NCBI GenBank assembly: GCA_002430925.1
Contig: DJDD01000061.1
Coordinates: forward strand, 1,998-7,646
Source of the DNA: Flavobacteriales bacterium UBA5933
GTDB taxonomy: Bacteria; Bacteroidota; Bacteroidia; Flavobacteriales; Weeksellaceae
DNA: 5,649 nucleotides
Reading direction: 5' to 3'
Part shown: positions 1-5,649 of the stretch, piece by piece
How positions within the stretch are numbered: position 1 is the first letter of the stretch
Layout of the letters: every line of letters begins with the position of its first letter
Program-made: the position numbers and the translations under genes
The notes under the pieces: model-generated
Told to the model about the DNA's origin: nothing
Databases searched by the model: none
What the model saw: the letters and a program-made list of their open reading frames with translations, nothing else

Positions 1-33
1 AATAAACAAAATGCACAACAGTTTTGTTGCTAG

Positions 34-41
34 TATAATTG
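34..41 (+). promoter_or_regulatory. possible -7 box for anmK (weak)
   Basis: TATAATTG matches five of the six fixed positions of the Bacteroidota -7 element TAnnTTTG and ends 14 bases before the preferred anmK start. No TTG/TTTG lies at the expected 17-23 base distance upstream; the TTTG at 23-26 is too close. Only 55 bases upstream of the gene are visible, so the true promoter may lie outside the window. Confidence 0.22.
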
Positions 42-55
42 TTTATCTTTACTCG

Positions 56-1111
56 ATGAAAAAATCTACTTTTTGTATAGGCTTAATGTCAGGAACATCT
101 TTAGATGGTTTAGATATATGTTATGTACGTTTTGGTTCAGATGATTCTTTTGAAATACTACAAACAGAAACAATTGATTACTCTTTAGAATTTAAAAATA
201 AATTAAAGAATGCTTATTCAGTTTCGTCAATGGAATTATGTGAATTAGATATTCAATTTGGTTATTTTTTAGGAGATCAAGTTTCTTATTTTATGAAAAA
301 ATATCAAATTAATAATGTTGATTTTGTTTCATCTCACGGACAAACAATTTTTCATCAACCTCATAAAAATTTTACATTACAAATTGGTAATGGTGCTGCA
401 ATTGCTTCTCGTTGCAATCAAAAAGTGATTTGTGATTTTCGTACACAAGATGTAGTTTTAGGAGGTCAAGGTGCCCCGTTAGTTCCTATTGGAGATGAGC
501 TTTTATTTAATCAATATGACGCTTGCTTAAATTTAGGTGGATTTTCTAATATATCAATGAATAGAAACGGTAGACGAATTGCATTTGATGTTTGTCCAGT
601 TAACATTGTGTTTAATTTTTATGCCAATCAACTAGGATTTGATTTTGATAAAAATGGAGAACTAGCTGCAAAAGGAAAAGTAAACAAAGATTTAGTTCAG
701 GAATTAAATCAATTATCTTTTTATAAAGAAAATATTCCTAAATCTTTAGGATTTGAATGGGTTGAAAATCAGTTTTTAACAATTGTTGAAAAGTATAATA
801 TTACTCTACAAGATAAATTGAATAGCTGTCTGCATCATATAGTAGAACAATTAATCGATTGTTTTAGAATATACGATATTAACAATGTGTTGATAACAGG
901 AGGTGGAGCAAAAAATAAACTATTAATTAATTTATTGCAACAAAATACATCGACTAAAATATTAATTCCAGAGGTTAACTTAATTGATTTTAAAGAGGCA
1001 TTGATATTTGCTTTTCTTGGTTACCGAAGAAATAATAATCAAATTAATTGTTTAAGTTCTGTTACTGGAGCGTATAAAGATCATAGTAGTGGAATAATTT
1101 ATTGCACATAA
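56..1111 (+). CDS. anmK: anhydro-N-acetylmuramic acid kinase
   Basis: This cytoplasmic enzyme of peptidoglycan recycling uses ATP and water to open and phosphorylate 1,6-anhydro-N-acetylmuramic acid, giving MurNAc-6-phosphate. The 351-residue protein is close to the usual family length (about 350-370). It carries the ASKHA-fold signatures in order: GLMSGTSLDG (9-18), SHGQT (93-97), FRTQDVVLGGQGAPLVP (128-144, with D133 the likely catalytic base by family analogy), NLGGFSNIS (159-167), TGGGAKN (281-287) and KEALIFAFLGYRR (313-325). The ATG at 56 is preferred over the in-frame ATG at 11: the family begins only a few residues before GLMSGTS, and the extra 15 residues are a hydrophobic stretch foreign to it. 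No Shine-Dalgarno sequence precedes either start. The motif usually FDTGPGN reads FDVCPVN (177-183); I believe this is a Bacteroidota lineage variant rather than decay, since everything else is intact. A hairpin at the stop suggests it is transcribed separately from the next gene. Confidence 0.95.
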   Translation: MKKSTFCIGLMSGTSLDGLDICYVRFGSDDSFEILQTETIDYSLEFKNKLKNAYSVSSMELCELDIQFGYFLGDQVSYFMKKYQINNVDFVSSHGQTIFHQPHKNFTLQIGNGAAIASRCNQKVICDFRTQDVVLGGQGAPLVPIGDELLFNQYDACLNLGGFSNISMNRNGRRIAFDVCPVNIVFNFYANQLGFDFDKNGELAAKGKVNKDLVQELNQLSFYKENIPKSLGFEWVENQFLTIVEKYNITLQDKLNSCLHHIVEQLIDCFRIYDINNVLITGGGAKNKLLINLLQQNTSTKILIPEVNLIDFKEALIFAFLGYRRNNNQINCLSSVTGAYKDHSSGIIYCT

Positions 1112-1147
1112 ACTCTATTAAGCTAGTAGAGTTTAAAAATCTTTTTT
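1109..1147 (+). terminator. intrinsic terminator after anmK
   Basis: The arm at 1109-1120, which includes the anmK stop codon, pairs with 1124-1135 around an AGC loop. This gives 12 base pairs, nine of them an uninterrupted outer block (TAAACTCTA / TAGAGTTTA) followed by one U-G pair. A run of six T lies at 1142-1147, but six bases (AAAATC) separate it from the stem. The stem is AT-rich, so termination may be incomplete. Confidence 0.6.
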
Positions 1148-1154
1148 ACATTTG
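1147..1154 (+). promoter_or_regulatory. candidate -7 promoter box for the hydrolase-desaturase-nhaA unit
   Basis: TACATTTG is a full match to the Bacteroidota sigma-A -7 element TAnnTTTG. It lies directly after the anmK terminator and 26 bases before the hydrolase start. A transcript would begin near 1158-1162, leaving a leader of about 20 bases. No TTG is present at the expected distance upstream, so the -33 element is missing or degenerate. Such an octamer is unlikely by chance in a 69-base gap but not exceptional in the whole window. Confidence 0.4.
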
Positions 1155-1169
1155 TTACTTAATAAGTAA
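1155..1169. repeat. 15-bp palindrome at the predicted transcription start
   Basis: TTACTT-AAT-AAGTAA is a perfect 6+6 inverted repeat with a 3-base spacer. It directly follows the candidate -7 box at 1147-1154 and ends 11 bases before the hydrolase ATG. Its position over the expected start site would suit a repressor operator or a small leader hairpin. It is entirely AT-rich apart from two G/C bases and may be chance. Confidence 0.3.
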
Positions 1170-1180
1170 TTAAATTAACT

Positions 1181-1894
1181 ATGAGTGCAATTCATAAAAA
1201 AGATGTTATTCTTCTTCATGGTTTGTTTGGGAGTTTGAGTAATTGGTCAACAGTAATTAATCATTTTAGTATTAATTATAATGTTTTTGCGCCAAAATTA
1301 CCTTTGTTTAATCGTACAATGCGCCGAAACTCCCTTACACAACTTGTAAAATATTTAGAAAGTTACATTGAAGAAAATAAAATTATAAAACCTATTTTAA
1401 TAGGCAATTCTCTAGGAGGACATATAGCTATATTATATGCATTAAAAAATCCTCATAAATTTGAAAAATTAGTTTTAGCAGGTAGTTCTGGTTTATTCGA
1501 AAATACTTTAAATGCTCCTTTTGTTCGTGTAAAAGATTATAATTACATAAAATCTAAAGTAGAAGAAGTTTTTCAAACAAAAGAAGTTGTTACAAAAGAA
1601 TTGATAGATGATGTTTACTCTACAGCAAATAATCCTCTAAAAGCTTTATCATTAATTGCTATTGCACGTGATGCAAAAAGACAAAATTTAAAAGAAGATC
1701 TTCATAAAATTAATCAACCTGTCTTATTGGTTTGGGGAAAACAAGATATAGTTACTCCTCCAGAGGTTGCAGAAGAATTTTACTTTCACTTACCTAATGC
1801 AAAATTAGAATTGATTGATAATTGTGGTCATGTTCCAATGATGGAGCAACCAAAATTATTTAATCAATATTTAAATCAATTTCTAGCAATATAA
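1181..1894 (+). CDS. alpha/beta-fold hydrolase, substrate unknown
   Basis: The 237-residue soluble protein has all parts of a serine alpha/beta hydrolase. They are the oxyanion-hole motif HGLFGS (13-18), the nucleophile elbow GNSLGG (75-80, Ser77), the acid in WGKQD (Asp189) and the catalytic His217 in NCGHVPMMEQP. A helical, lysine-rich lid lies between about 108 and 172. There is no signal peptide or membrane segment, so it is probably cytoplasmic. The triad supports esterase, lipase or C-C hydrolase chemistry, but the substrate cannot be read from sequence. The ATG at 1181 leaves the usual short N-terminus before the first strand (DVILLHG). The leader is AT-rich without a Shine-Dalgarno sequence. 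The next gene begins 12 bases after its stop, which strongly suggests co-transcription with the membrane hydroxylase. Annotation pipelines may call such proteins MhpC- or BioH-like, but nothing here supports those specific roles. Confidence 0.9.
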   Translation: MSAIHKKDVILLHGLFGSLSNWSTVINHFSINYNVFAPKLPLFNRTMRRNSLTQLVKYLESYIEENKIIKPILIGNSLGGHIAILYALKNPHKFEKLVLAGSSGLFENTLNAPFVRVKDYNYIKSKVEEVFQTKEVVTKELIDDVYSTANNPLKALSLIAIARDAKRQNLKEDLHKINQPVLLVWGKQDIVTPPEVAEEFYFHLPNAKLELIDNCGHVPMMEQPKLFNQYLNQFLAI

Positions 1895-1906
1895 AAAACT
1901 CAAATC

Positions 1907-3121
1907 ATGGAAAATACAGCTTATTTAGCTTTTGCGATTCCTGCATTTTTTCTTTTTGTTTGGATAGAATATAAAATTGCAGAACGAAAGAAAATGAAAA
2001 ATGTATTCAAGTACGAAAGTTCAATTTCTAACATATCTATTGGAATAGCCGAAAGATTATTAAATTTATTTATAACAGGAAGTTTTTATCAGTTATTTGT
2101 TTATATCTACGAAAATTATAGGTTAATGACATTGCCAAACACGTGGTGGATTTGGATTGTTATGCTCTTAGCAACTGATTTTGTTTGGTATTGGTATCAT
2201 CGTTTGGGACATGAAATTAATATTTTTTGGGGAGCTCATATAGTTCATCATCAGTCAGAAGAATTTAATTATACAGTTGCAGCTCGTATTACAACTTTGC
2301 AAGCTATTGTAAGAAATGTATTTTGGTGTGTTCTACCCTTTGTAGGTTTTCATCCTAATTTAGTAATGACTATTTTAGTGGTTCATGGTGTATATTCTTT
2401 TTTTACGCATACTCAAGTAATAGGTAAATTAGGATGGTTAGAATATATTCTTATAACTCCTTCTTTACATGGCGTTCATCATGCTTCCGATGAAAAATAT
2501 CTTGATAAAAATTACGGAGATGTATTTGTTTTTTGGGATAAGATTTTCGGGACTTTTCAAGAAGAAGAAGAGAAACCTCATTATGGACTTACGCATCCTA
2601 TAAAAAGTTATAGCTTTCTTTGGCAACATTTTCATTATTATTTAGAGTTGTATGAAGCAGCGAAGAGAGAGAATACGATAAAAGGAAAACTAAGAATATA
2701 TTTTGGTAGCCCTGCTGTGATGGATCAAGATATTCGACCAATTATAGAAAAGAAATGGTTATCAAAAAATAAAAAAGATGATTATAATTTTGAATTTAAA
2801 AACTATCTTAACATTCAACTTTTTGTAGCTTTTAGTTTAATGTTATTAATGACTTATTATTATAATAGGTTAGATTCTTTAACTTTATTTGTTGGTACAG
2901 CTTTTATATTAATTACATTAATTAATATTGGGGCACAACTTGAACAGAAGCGTTGGGTTCCTTATTTAGAGCATATCAGATTTTTAATATTCAGTACATA
3001 TATTATATACGAATCGGGATATTACTATTTAATGATATTGCCTTTTCTATATGTATTAATTATAGAAAGAGTATTTAATTTTAGTAAATGGTATAAAAAG
3101 AAAGTTTTAAAAATTTTTTAG
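1907..3121 (+). CDS. membrane fatty acid hydroxylase / sterol desaturase family protein, alkylglycerol monooxygenase-like
   Basis: This is a 404-residue integral-membrane di-iron oxygenase. The three histidine clusters of the superfamily are complete: HRLGH (98-102), HIVHH (111-115) and HGVHH (188-192), with further histidines at 160 and 168. They lie on the loops around a membrane core, with hydrophobic segments near 5-21, 50-68, 80-97, 131-150 and 152-168. After the catalytic part come FWDKIFGTF (209-217), an acidic EEEE run and PHYGLTHPIKS (224-234), a layout I associate with AGMO-like members. A C-terminal half with about four more hydrophobic segments (302-319, 325-345, 355-370, 372-388) gives about nine in all. 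That resembles eukaryotic alkylglycerol monooxygenase (TMEM195) more than short sterol desaturases. AGMO cleaves ether lipids using tetrahydrobiopterin, O2 and iron; whether this protein does so is unknown. Hydroxylation of a fatty acyl chain, an ornithine lipid or a carotenoid are alternatives. The gene sits 12 bases after the hydrolase and 24 before nhaA. It ends in a basic tail (WYKKKVLKIF). Confidence 0.85.
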   Translation: MENTAYLAFAIPAFFLFVWIEYKIAERKKMKNVFKYESSISNISIGIAERLLNLFITGSFYQLFVYIYENYRLMTLPNTWWIWIVMLLATDFVWYWYHRLGHEINIFWGAHIVHHQSEEFNYTVAARITTLQAIVRNVFWCVLPFVGFHPNLVMTILVVHGVYSFFTHTQVIGKLGWLEYILITPSLHGVHHASDEKYLDKNYGDVFVFWDKIFGTFQEEEEKPHYGLTHPIKSYSFLWQHFHYYLELYEAAKRENTIKGKLRIYFGSPAVMDQDIRPIIEKKWLSKNKKDDYNFEFKNYLNIQLFVAFSLMLLMTYYYNRLDSLTLFVGTAFILITLINIGAQLEQKRWVPYLEHIRFLIFSTYIIYESGYYYLMILPFLYVLIIERVFNFSKWYKKKVLKIF

Positions 3122-3145
3122 TAGATTGCCTTAATTTTAATAATT

Positions 3146-4309
3146 ATGGTTATCACAAAGTTTTTCAAAGATTTTCTAAAAAATCAATCAGCAGGAGGAA
3201 TTATTCTTATCATATGTACAATTCTGTCTTTACTTTTAGCCAATTCTGCATATGGTGAAATATATGATTCAATATGGTTAACAAATGTATTTAATCATTC
3301 TTTTGCACATTGGATTAATGACGGTTTGATGGCAATTTTCTTTTTGTTGATTGGATTAGAATTAAAACGAGAAATTTTTGTCGGAGAATTATCAAATATC
3401 AAAAAAGCAATTTTACCAATTTTTGCCGCATTAGGAGGAATGTTAGTTCCTGCATTTATATTTTTTATGATAAATAAAGGATCAGAAACTGTAAATGGGT
3501 TTGGTATTCCAATGGCTACTGATATAGCATTTGCTGTTGCTATTATAACAATGTTAGGTAAAAGAGTTCCTTTGTCTTTAAAAGTTTTTCTTACTGCCTT
3601 AGCTGTTATTGATGATTTAGGAGCTATTGTAGTAATTGCGTTGTTTTATCCTAATCCAGAATTACCATTAGATTTTACACAGTTCGGAATTGCATTAGCT
3701 ATTTTATTAGGACTTTTTGTATTGAATAAAGCTAAAGTAAAAAATATTATTCCTTATATATTAGGAGGAATAGCAGTGTGGTGGTTCATGTTGCATTCAG
3801 GAATTCATGCTACAATTGCTGGTGTATTAGTTGCTTTTACAATTCCTTTTGATAAAAATGATTCAAAATCTCTATCAGCAAAAATGGAACACGCTTTACA
3901 TATACCAGTAGCATTTGTTATCTTACCATTATTCGCTTTGGCTAATACGGCAATTACTATAGATGGAGGAAGTTTAAATCATTTTAGTATTCCTTTAGCT
4001 TCAGGTATTTTTTTAGGATTAGTTATAGGTAAACCAATTGGAATAACTCTTTTTTCATTCCTTGCAGTCAAATTAGGATTATGTGAATTACCAACAGCGG
4101 TTAATTTTAAACGAGTATTTGGTGTTGGAATATTGGGAGGAATCGGTTTTACAATGTCAATTTTTGTTTCTATGTTGGCTTTTAATGATGAAAGTTATAT
4201 AAATGAAGCAAAATTAATGATACTTATTGCTTCGTTAGTTGCAGCTACTTTAGGCTTCTTTGTATTAAAAATACTCTTAACAACAAAACAGGATTATTCA
4301 GATTACTAA
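3146..4309 (+). CDS. nhaA: Na+/H+ antiporter NhaA
   Basis: This inner-membrane electrogenic antiporter exports Na+ (or Li+) in exchange for protons and supports pH and salt homeostasis. The 387-residue protein is almost the same length as E. coli NhaA (388) and is hydrophobic throughout, consistent with twelve membrane helices. Functional residues of the E. coli protein have clear counterparts. TD at 125-126 (E. coli T132/D133) opens the unwound helix motif ATDIAFA. DD at 156-157 corresponds to the ion-binding pair D163/D164, and K296 in GKPIG to K300. H221 in SGIHATIAGV corresponds to H225 near the pH sensor, and E72/R75/E76 in GLELKRE to the cytoplasmic pH-sensing cluster. The ending FGVGILGGIGFTMSIF (325-340) is typical of the family. 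The ATG at 3146 gives the usual N-terminus (FFKDFLKNQSAGGIIL) and lies 24 bases after the preceding stop without a Shine-Dalgarno sequence. It is probably the last gene of the three-gene unit, followed by one or two terminator hairpins. No lesions are visible. Confidence 0.97.
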   Translation: MVITKFFKDFLKNQSAGGIILIICTILSLLLANSAYGEIYDSIWLTNVFNHSFAHWINDGLMAIFFLLIGLELKREIFVGELSNIKKAILPIFAALGGMLVPAFIFFMINKGSETVNGFGIPMATDIAFAVAIITMLGKRVPLSLKVFLTALAVIDDLGAIVVIALFYPNPELPLDFTQFGIALAILLGLFVLNKAKVKNIIPYILGGIAVWWFMLHSGIHATIAGVLVAFTIPFDKNDSKSLSAKMEHALHIPVAFVILPLFALANTAITIDGGSLNHFSIPLASGIFLGLVIGKPIGITLFSFLAVKLGLCELPTAVNFKRVFGVGILGGIGFTMSIFVSMLAFNDESYINEAKLMILIASLVAATLGFFVLKILLTTKQDYSDY

Positions 4310-4318
4310 TCTGTTTTT
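4285..4318 (+). terminator. weak hairpin over the nhaA stop codon
   Basis: AAAACAG-g-ATT (4285-4295, with one bulged G) can pair with AATCTGTTTT (4308-4317). Alternatively CAGATT (4299-4304) pairs with AATCTG (4308-4313) around an ACT loop. Either fold is followed by TTTTT at 4314-4318. It may be an auxiliary terminator or 3'-end protector ahead of the stronger one at 4332. The two folds compete and both are AT-rich. Confidence 0.35.
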
Positions 4319-4331
4319 AAATCATATTTAC

Positions 4332-4369
4332 AAATCGAATTTTTCTTTAGAAGAATTCGATTTTTTTTT
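4332..4369 (+). terminator. strong intrinsic terminator after nhaA
   Basis: AAATCGAATT (4332-4341) pairs perfectly with AATTCGATTT (4354-4363). The stem continues inward through one U-G and three Watson-Crick pairs to a TTTA loop (4346-4349), 14 pairs in total. An uninterrupted run of nine T (4361-4369) begins in the last stem bases, as in textbook rho-independent terminators. It closes the hydrolase-nhaA transcription unit and separates it from folC. Confidence 0.9.
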
Positions 4370-4399
4370 GAAGATGAATTGTATCTTCGTATAAATTTT
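4367..4399 (+). promoter_or_regulatory. predicted folC promoter (TTTG-N21-TAAATTTT)
   Basis: TTTG at 4367-4370 is followed after 21 bases by TAAATTTT at 4392-4399. This fits the Bacteroidota consensus TTTG-N19-21-TAnnTTTG with one mismatch in the last base. It lies just upstream of folC, so the leader would be only a few bases. The -33 element overlaps the T-tract of the preceding terminator. Spacing and placement are good, but AT-rich sequence produces such matches fairly often. Confidence 0.45.
4370..4388. repeat. inverted repeat between the folC promoter boxes
   Basis: GAAGAT (4370-4375) and ATCTTC (4383-4388) form a perfect 6-bp inverted repeat with a 7-base spacer. It falls wholly between the predicted -33 and -7 elements of folC, a classic place for a repressor operator. 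Half-site spacing of about one helical turn (13 bases centre to centre) is compatible with a dimeric regulator. No known operator is recognised. Confidence 0.3.
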
Positions 4400-4408
4400 C
4401 TAAACAAA

Positions 4409-5629
4409 ATGAGAACATATCAACAAACAATCGATTGGTTGTTTACAAACTTACCAATGTTTCAAAGAGTAGGAGCATCTGCAATGAAAGCTGATTTAAC
4501 AAATATTACTGCATTATGCGAATATTTAGGTAATCCACAAGATAAATTCAAATCTATTCATATTGCAGGAACAAATGGTAAAGGTAGTACTTCTCATATG
4601 TTAGCATCAGTTTTTCAAGAAGCTGGTTACAAAACAGGATTAACAACTTCTCCTCATTTAAAAGATTTTCGAGAAAGAATTAGAGTAAATGGAGTTATGG
4701 CTGAACAAGATTTTGTAATAGATTTTGTAGAAAAGCACGAACAAAAAATTTTATCTCAAAAAGCATCATTTTTTGAAATTGCTATTGCAATGGCATTCGA
4801 ATATTTTGCACAACAACAAGTAGATATTGCTATTATAGAAACTGGACTTGGAGGAAGATTAGATTCTACTAATATTATAAATCCAGAATTATCTATTATT
4901 ACAAATATAGGTTTAGATCATACTCAATTTCTTGGAGATACATTAGATAAAATTGCTTCAGAAAAAGCTGGTATTATAAAACAAGGTATTCCTGTAGTAA
5001 TAGGAGAAACTACTCAAGAAACTAAACCTGTTTTTACAGAAGTAGCACAACAGAAAAACTCTGAAATAATTTTTGCTGAAGATAATTTCTACCAAGATGT
5101 ACCATCAGATTTACAAGGTACATACCAAGTAAAAAATAGAAGAACAGTTATCAACGCAATTATTCAGTTAAAAAAGCAAGGTTGGGAGATTTCTGAAGAT
5201 AATATAAAAAATGGATTATTAAATGTTGTAAAAAATACAAATCTTAGAGGTCGTTGGGATATTTTAGGACATAACCCTTTGATAGTTGCAGATACAGCGC
5301 ATAATCCTCATGGTCTTGTTGAGGTTGCAAAACAGATTAATCAACAGCCATATAATCAATTACATTTAGTTTTAGGTTTTGTAAACGATAAGGATGTTAC
5401 ATCAATTCTTAATTTCTTTCCCAAAATGGCAACTTATTATTTCTGTGAACCTGATGTTCCTCGTAAATATGAGATAGATGAATTATATAAAATCATCCCA
5501 GAAGATATAAAAGATAAACATTTCTTTGATACTGTAGACAAAGCATTAACAGCAGCAAAAAATAATGCAAAAGAAAATGACCTTATATATATAGGAGGTA
5601 GTACTTTTGTTGTTGCAGAAGTCATTTAA
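4409..5629 (+). CDS. folC: bifunctional dihydrofolate synthase / folylpolyglutamate synthase
   Basis: This cytoplasmic Mur-ligase-family enzyme adds L-glutamate to dihydropteroate to make dihydrofolate, and usually extends reduced folates with gamma-linked glutamates, using ATP. The 406-residue protein shows the P-loop GTNGKGS (54-60), TSPHL (80-84), FFEIAIAMAFEYF (121-133) and ETGLGGRLDSTN (144-155, with E144 a likely Mg2+ ligand). It also has GLDH (168-171, H171 the other likely ligand) and SEKAGIIK (184-191, with K186 the expected carbamylated lysine). GRW (281-283) and DTAHNPHG (295-302) mark the hinge and the C-terminal domain. Length and motifs are complete. An in-frame TTG at 4379 would add ten residues, but it lies ten bases after the terminator T-tract and inside the predicted promoter. 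The ATG at 4409, preceded by TAAACAAA, gives the normal family start (MRTYQQTIDWLF). FolC often carries both activities in bacteria, but sequence alone does not prove the second. It appears to be a separate transcription unit. Confidence 0.97.
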   Translation: MRTYQQTIDWLFTNLPMFQRVGASAMKADLTNITALCEYLGNPQDKFKSIHIAGTNGKGSTSHMLASVFQEAGYKTGLTTSPHLKDFRERIRVNGVMAEQDFVIDFVEKHEQKILSQKASFFEIAIAMAFEYFAQQQVDIAIIETGLGGRLDSTNIINPELSIITNIGLDHTQFLGDTLDKIASEKAGIIKQGIPVVIGETTQETKPVFTEVAQQKNSEIIFAEDNFYQDVPSDLQGTYQVKNRRTVINAIIQLKKQGWEISEDNIKNGLLNVVKNTNLRGRWDILGHNPLIVADTAHNPHGLVEVAKQINQQPYNQLHLVLGFVNDKDVTSILNFFPKMATYYFCEPDVPRKYEIDELYKIIPEDIKDKHFFDTVDKALTAAKNNAKENDLIYIGGSTFVVAEVI

Positions 5630-5637
5630 TATAGAAC

Positions 5638-5649
5638 AAAAAAGCGATT
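5638..5649 (+). terminator. possible left arm of a terminator cut by the window end
   Basis: AAAAAAGCGATT begins nine bases after the folC stop. An A-run followed by a mixed G/C word is how the left arm of many terminators begins (the right arm would read AATCGCTTTTTT). The right arm is outside the window, so this is only a suggestion. Confidence 0.25.

Noticed and set aside
11..55. In-frame upstream ATG giving AnmK a 15-residue hydrophobic N-terminal extension
   Set aside because: AnmK proteins start a few residues before GLMSGTS; the extension has no family counterpart, is too short for a signal peptide with a cleavage site, and AnmK is cytoplasmic.
2560..2575. GAA-repeat run encoding EEEE in the membrane hydroxylase, as a possible phase-variable tract
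   Set aside because: The run is short and imperfect, slippage by a unit of three would only change the number of Glu residues, and an acidic stretch is plausible in this family.
3095..3140. A/T-rich end of the hydroxylase gene as a terminator or nhaA promoter
   Set aside because: There is no stable stem, only A and T runs; TAATTTTA at 3132-3139 resembles a -7 box but has no -33 element at the right distance.
4379..4408. TTG start extending FolC by ten residues
   Set aside because: It lies ten bases after the terminator T-tract and inside the predicted promoter; the ATG at 4409 gives the normal FolC start.
5437..5625. 62-codon open frame on the minus strand inside folC
   Set aside because: It is fully antisense to the conserved C-terminal part of folC, has low-complexity serine-rich composition and no recognisable domain; a chance frame.
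1907..5629. Functional link between the AGMO-like protein (pterin-dependent in animals) and folC (folate)
   Set aside because: They are in separate transcription units divided by a strong terminator, and FolC does not make biopterin; proximity alone is not evidence.
1..5649. Mobile element, phage, CRISPR, tRNA/rRNA, riboswitch or defence island
   Set aside because: No transposase, integrase, terminal repeats, direct-repeat array, tRNA-like cloverleaf or long structured leader is visible; intergenic gaps are all under 100 bases and composition is uniform.

Overview
The window is a compact, very AT-rich stretch (roughly 30% G+C by eye) with five complete genes, all on the + strand and separated by short gaps. 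No gene has a recognisable Shine-Dalgarno sequence before its start. The promoter-like boxes fit the Bacteroidota pattern (TTG / TAnnTTTG) better than the E. coli pattern. The proteins also look like Bacteroidota, most likely Flavobacteriia (a Flavobacteriaceae/Weeksellaceae-type genome). The genus cannot be fixed from this sequence.

Layout: (1) 56-1111 is anmK, a peptidoglycan-recycling kinase that is probably transcribed alone and is followed by a hairpin terminator at its stop codon. (2) 1181-4309 looks like one transcription unit of three genes with gaps of 12 and 24 bases: an alpha/beta hydrolase, an integral-membrane fatty acid hydroxylase/sterol desaturase family protein that resembles alkylglycerol monooxygenase, and the Na+/H+ antiporter nhaA. 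The unit ends in a strong intrinsic terminator (4332-4369), with a weaker hairpin over the nhaA stop codon. (3) 4409-5629 is folC (dihydrofolate/folylpolyglutamate synthase). Its likely promoter starts inside the T-tract of the preceding terminator. The last dozen bases look like the left arm of another terminator cut by the window edge.

Functionally this is mostly housekeeping: cell-wall recycling, ion/pH homeostasis and folate synthesis. The least characterised part is the hydrolase plus membrane-hydroxylase pair, which could act together on membrane lipids; that is inference from adjacency and family membership. I see no mobile element, CRISPR array, tRNA/rRNA, toxin-antitoxin or defence system. 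No intergenic stretch exceeds 100 bases. The points most worth a second look are the hydrolase/AGMO-like/nhaA unit, the two dyad symmetries lying in predicted promoters, and the altered phosphate-loop-like motif in AnmK.
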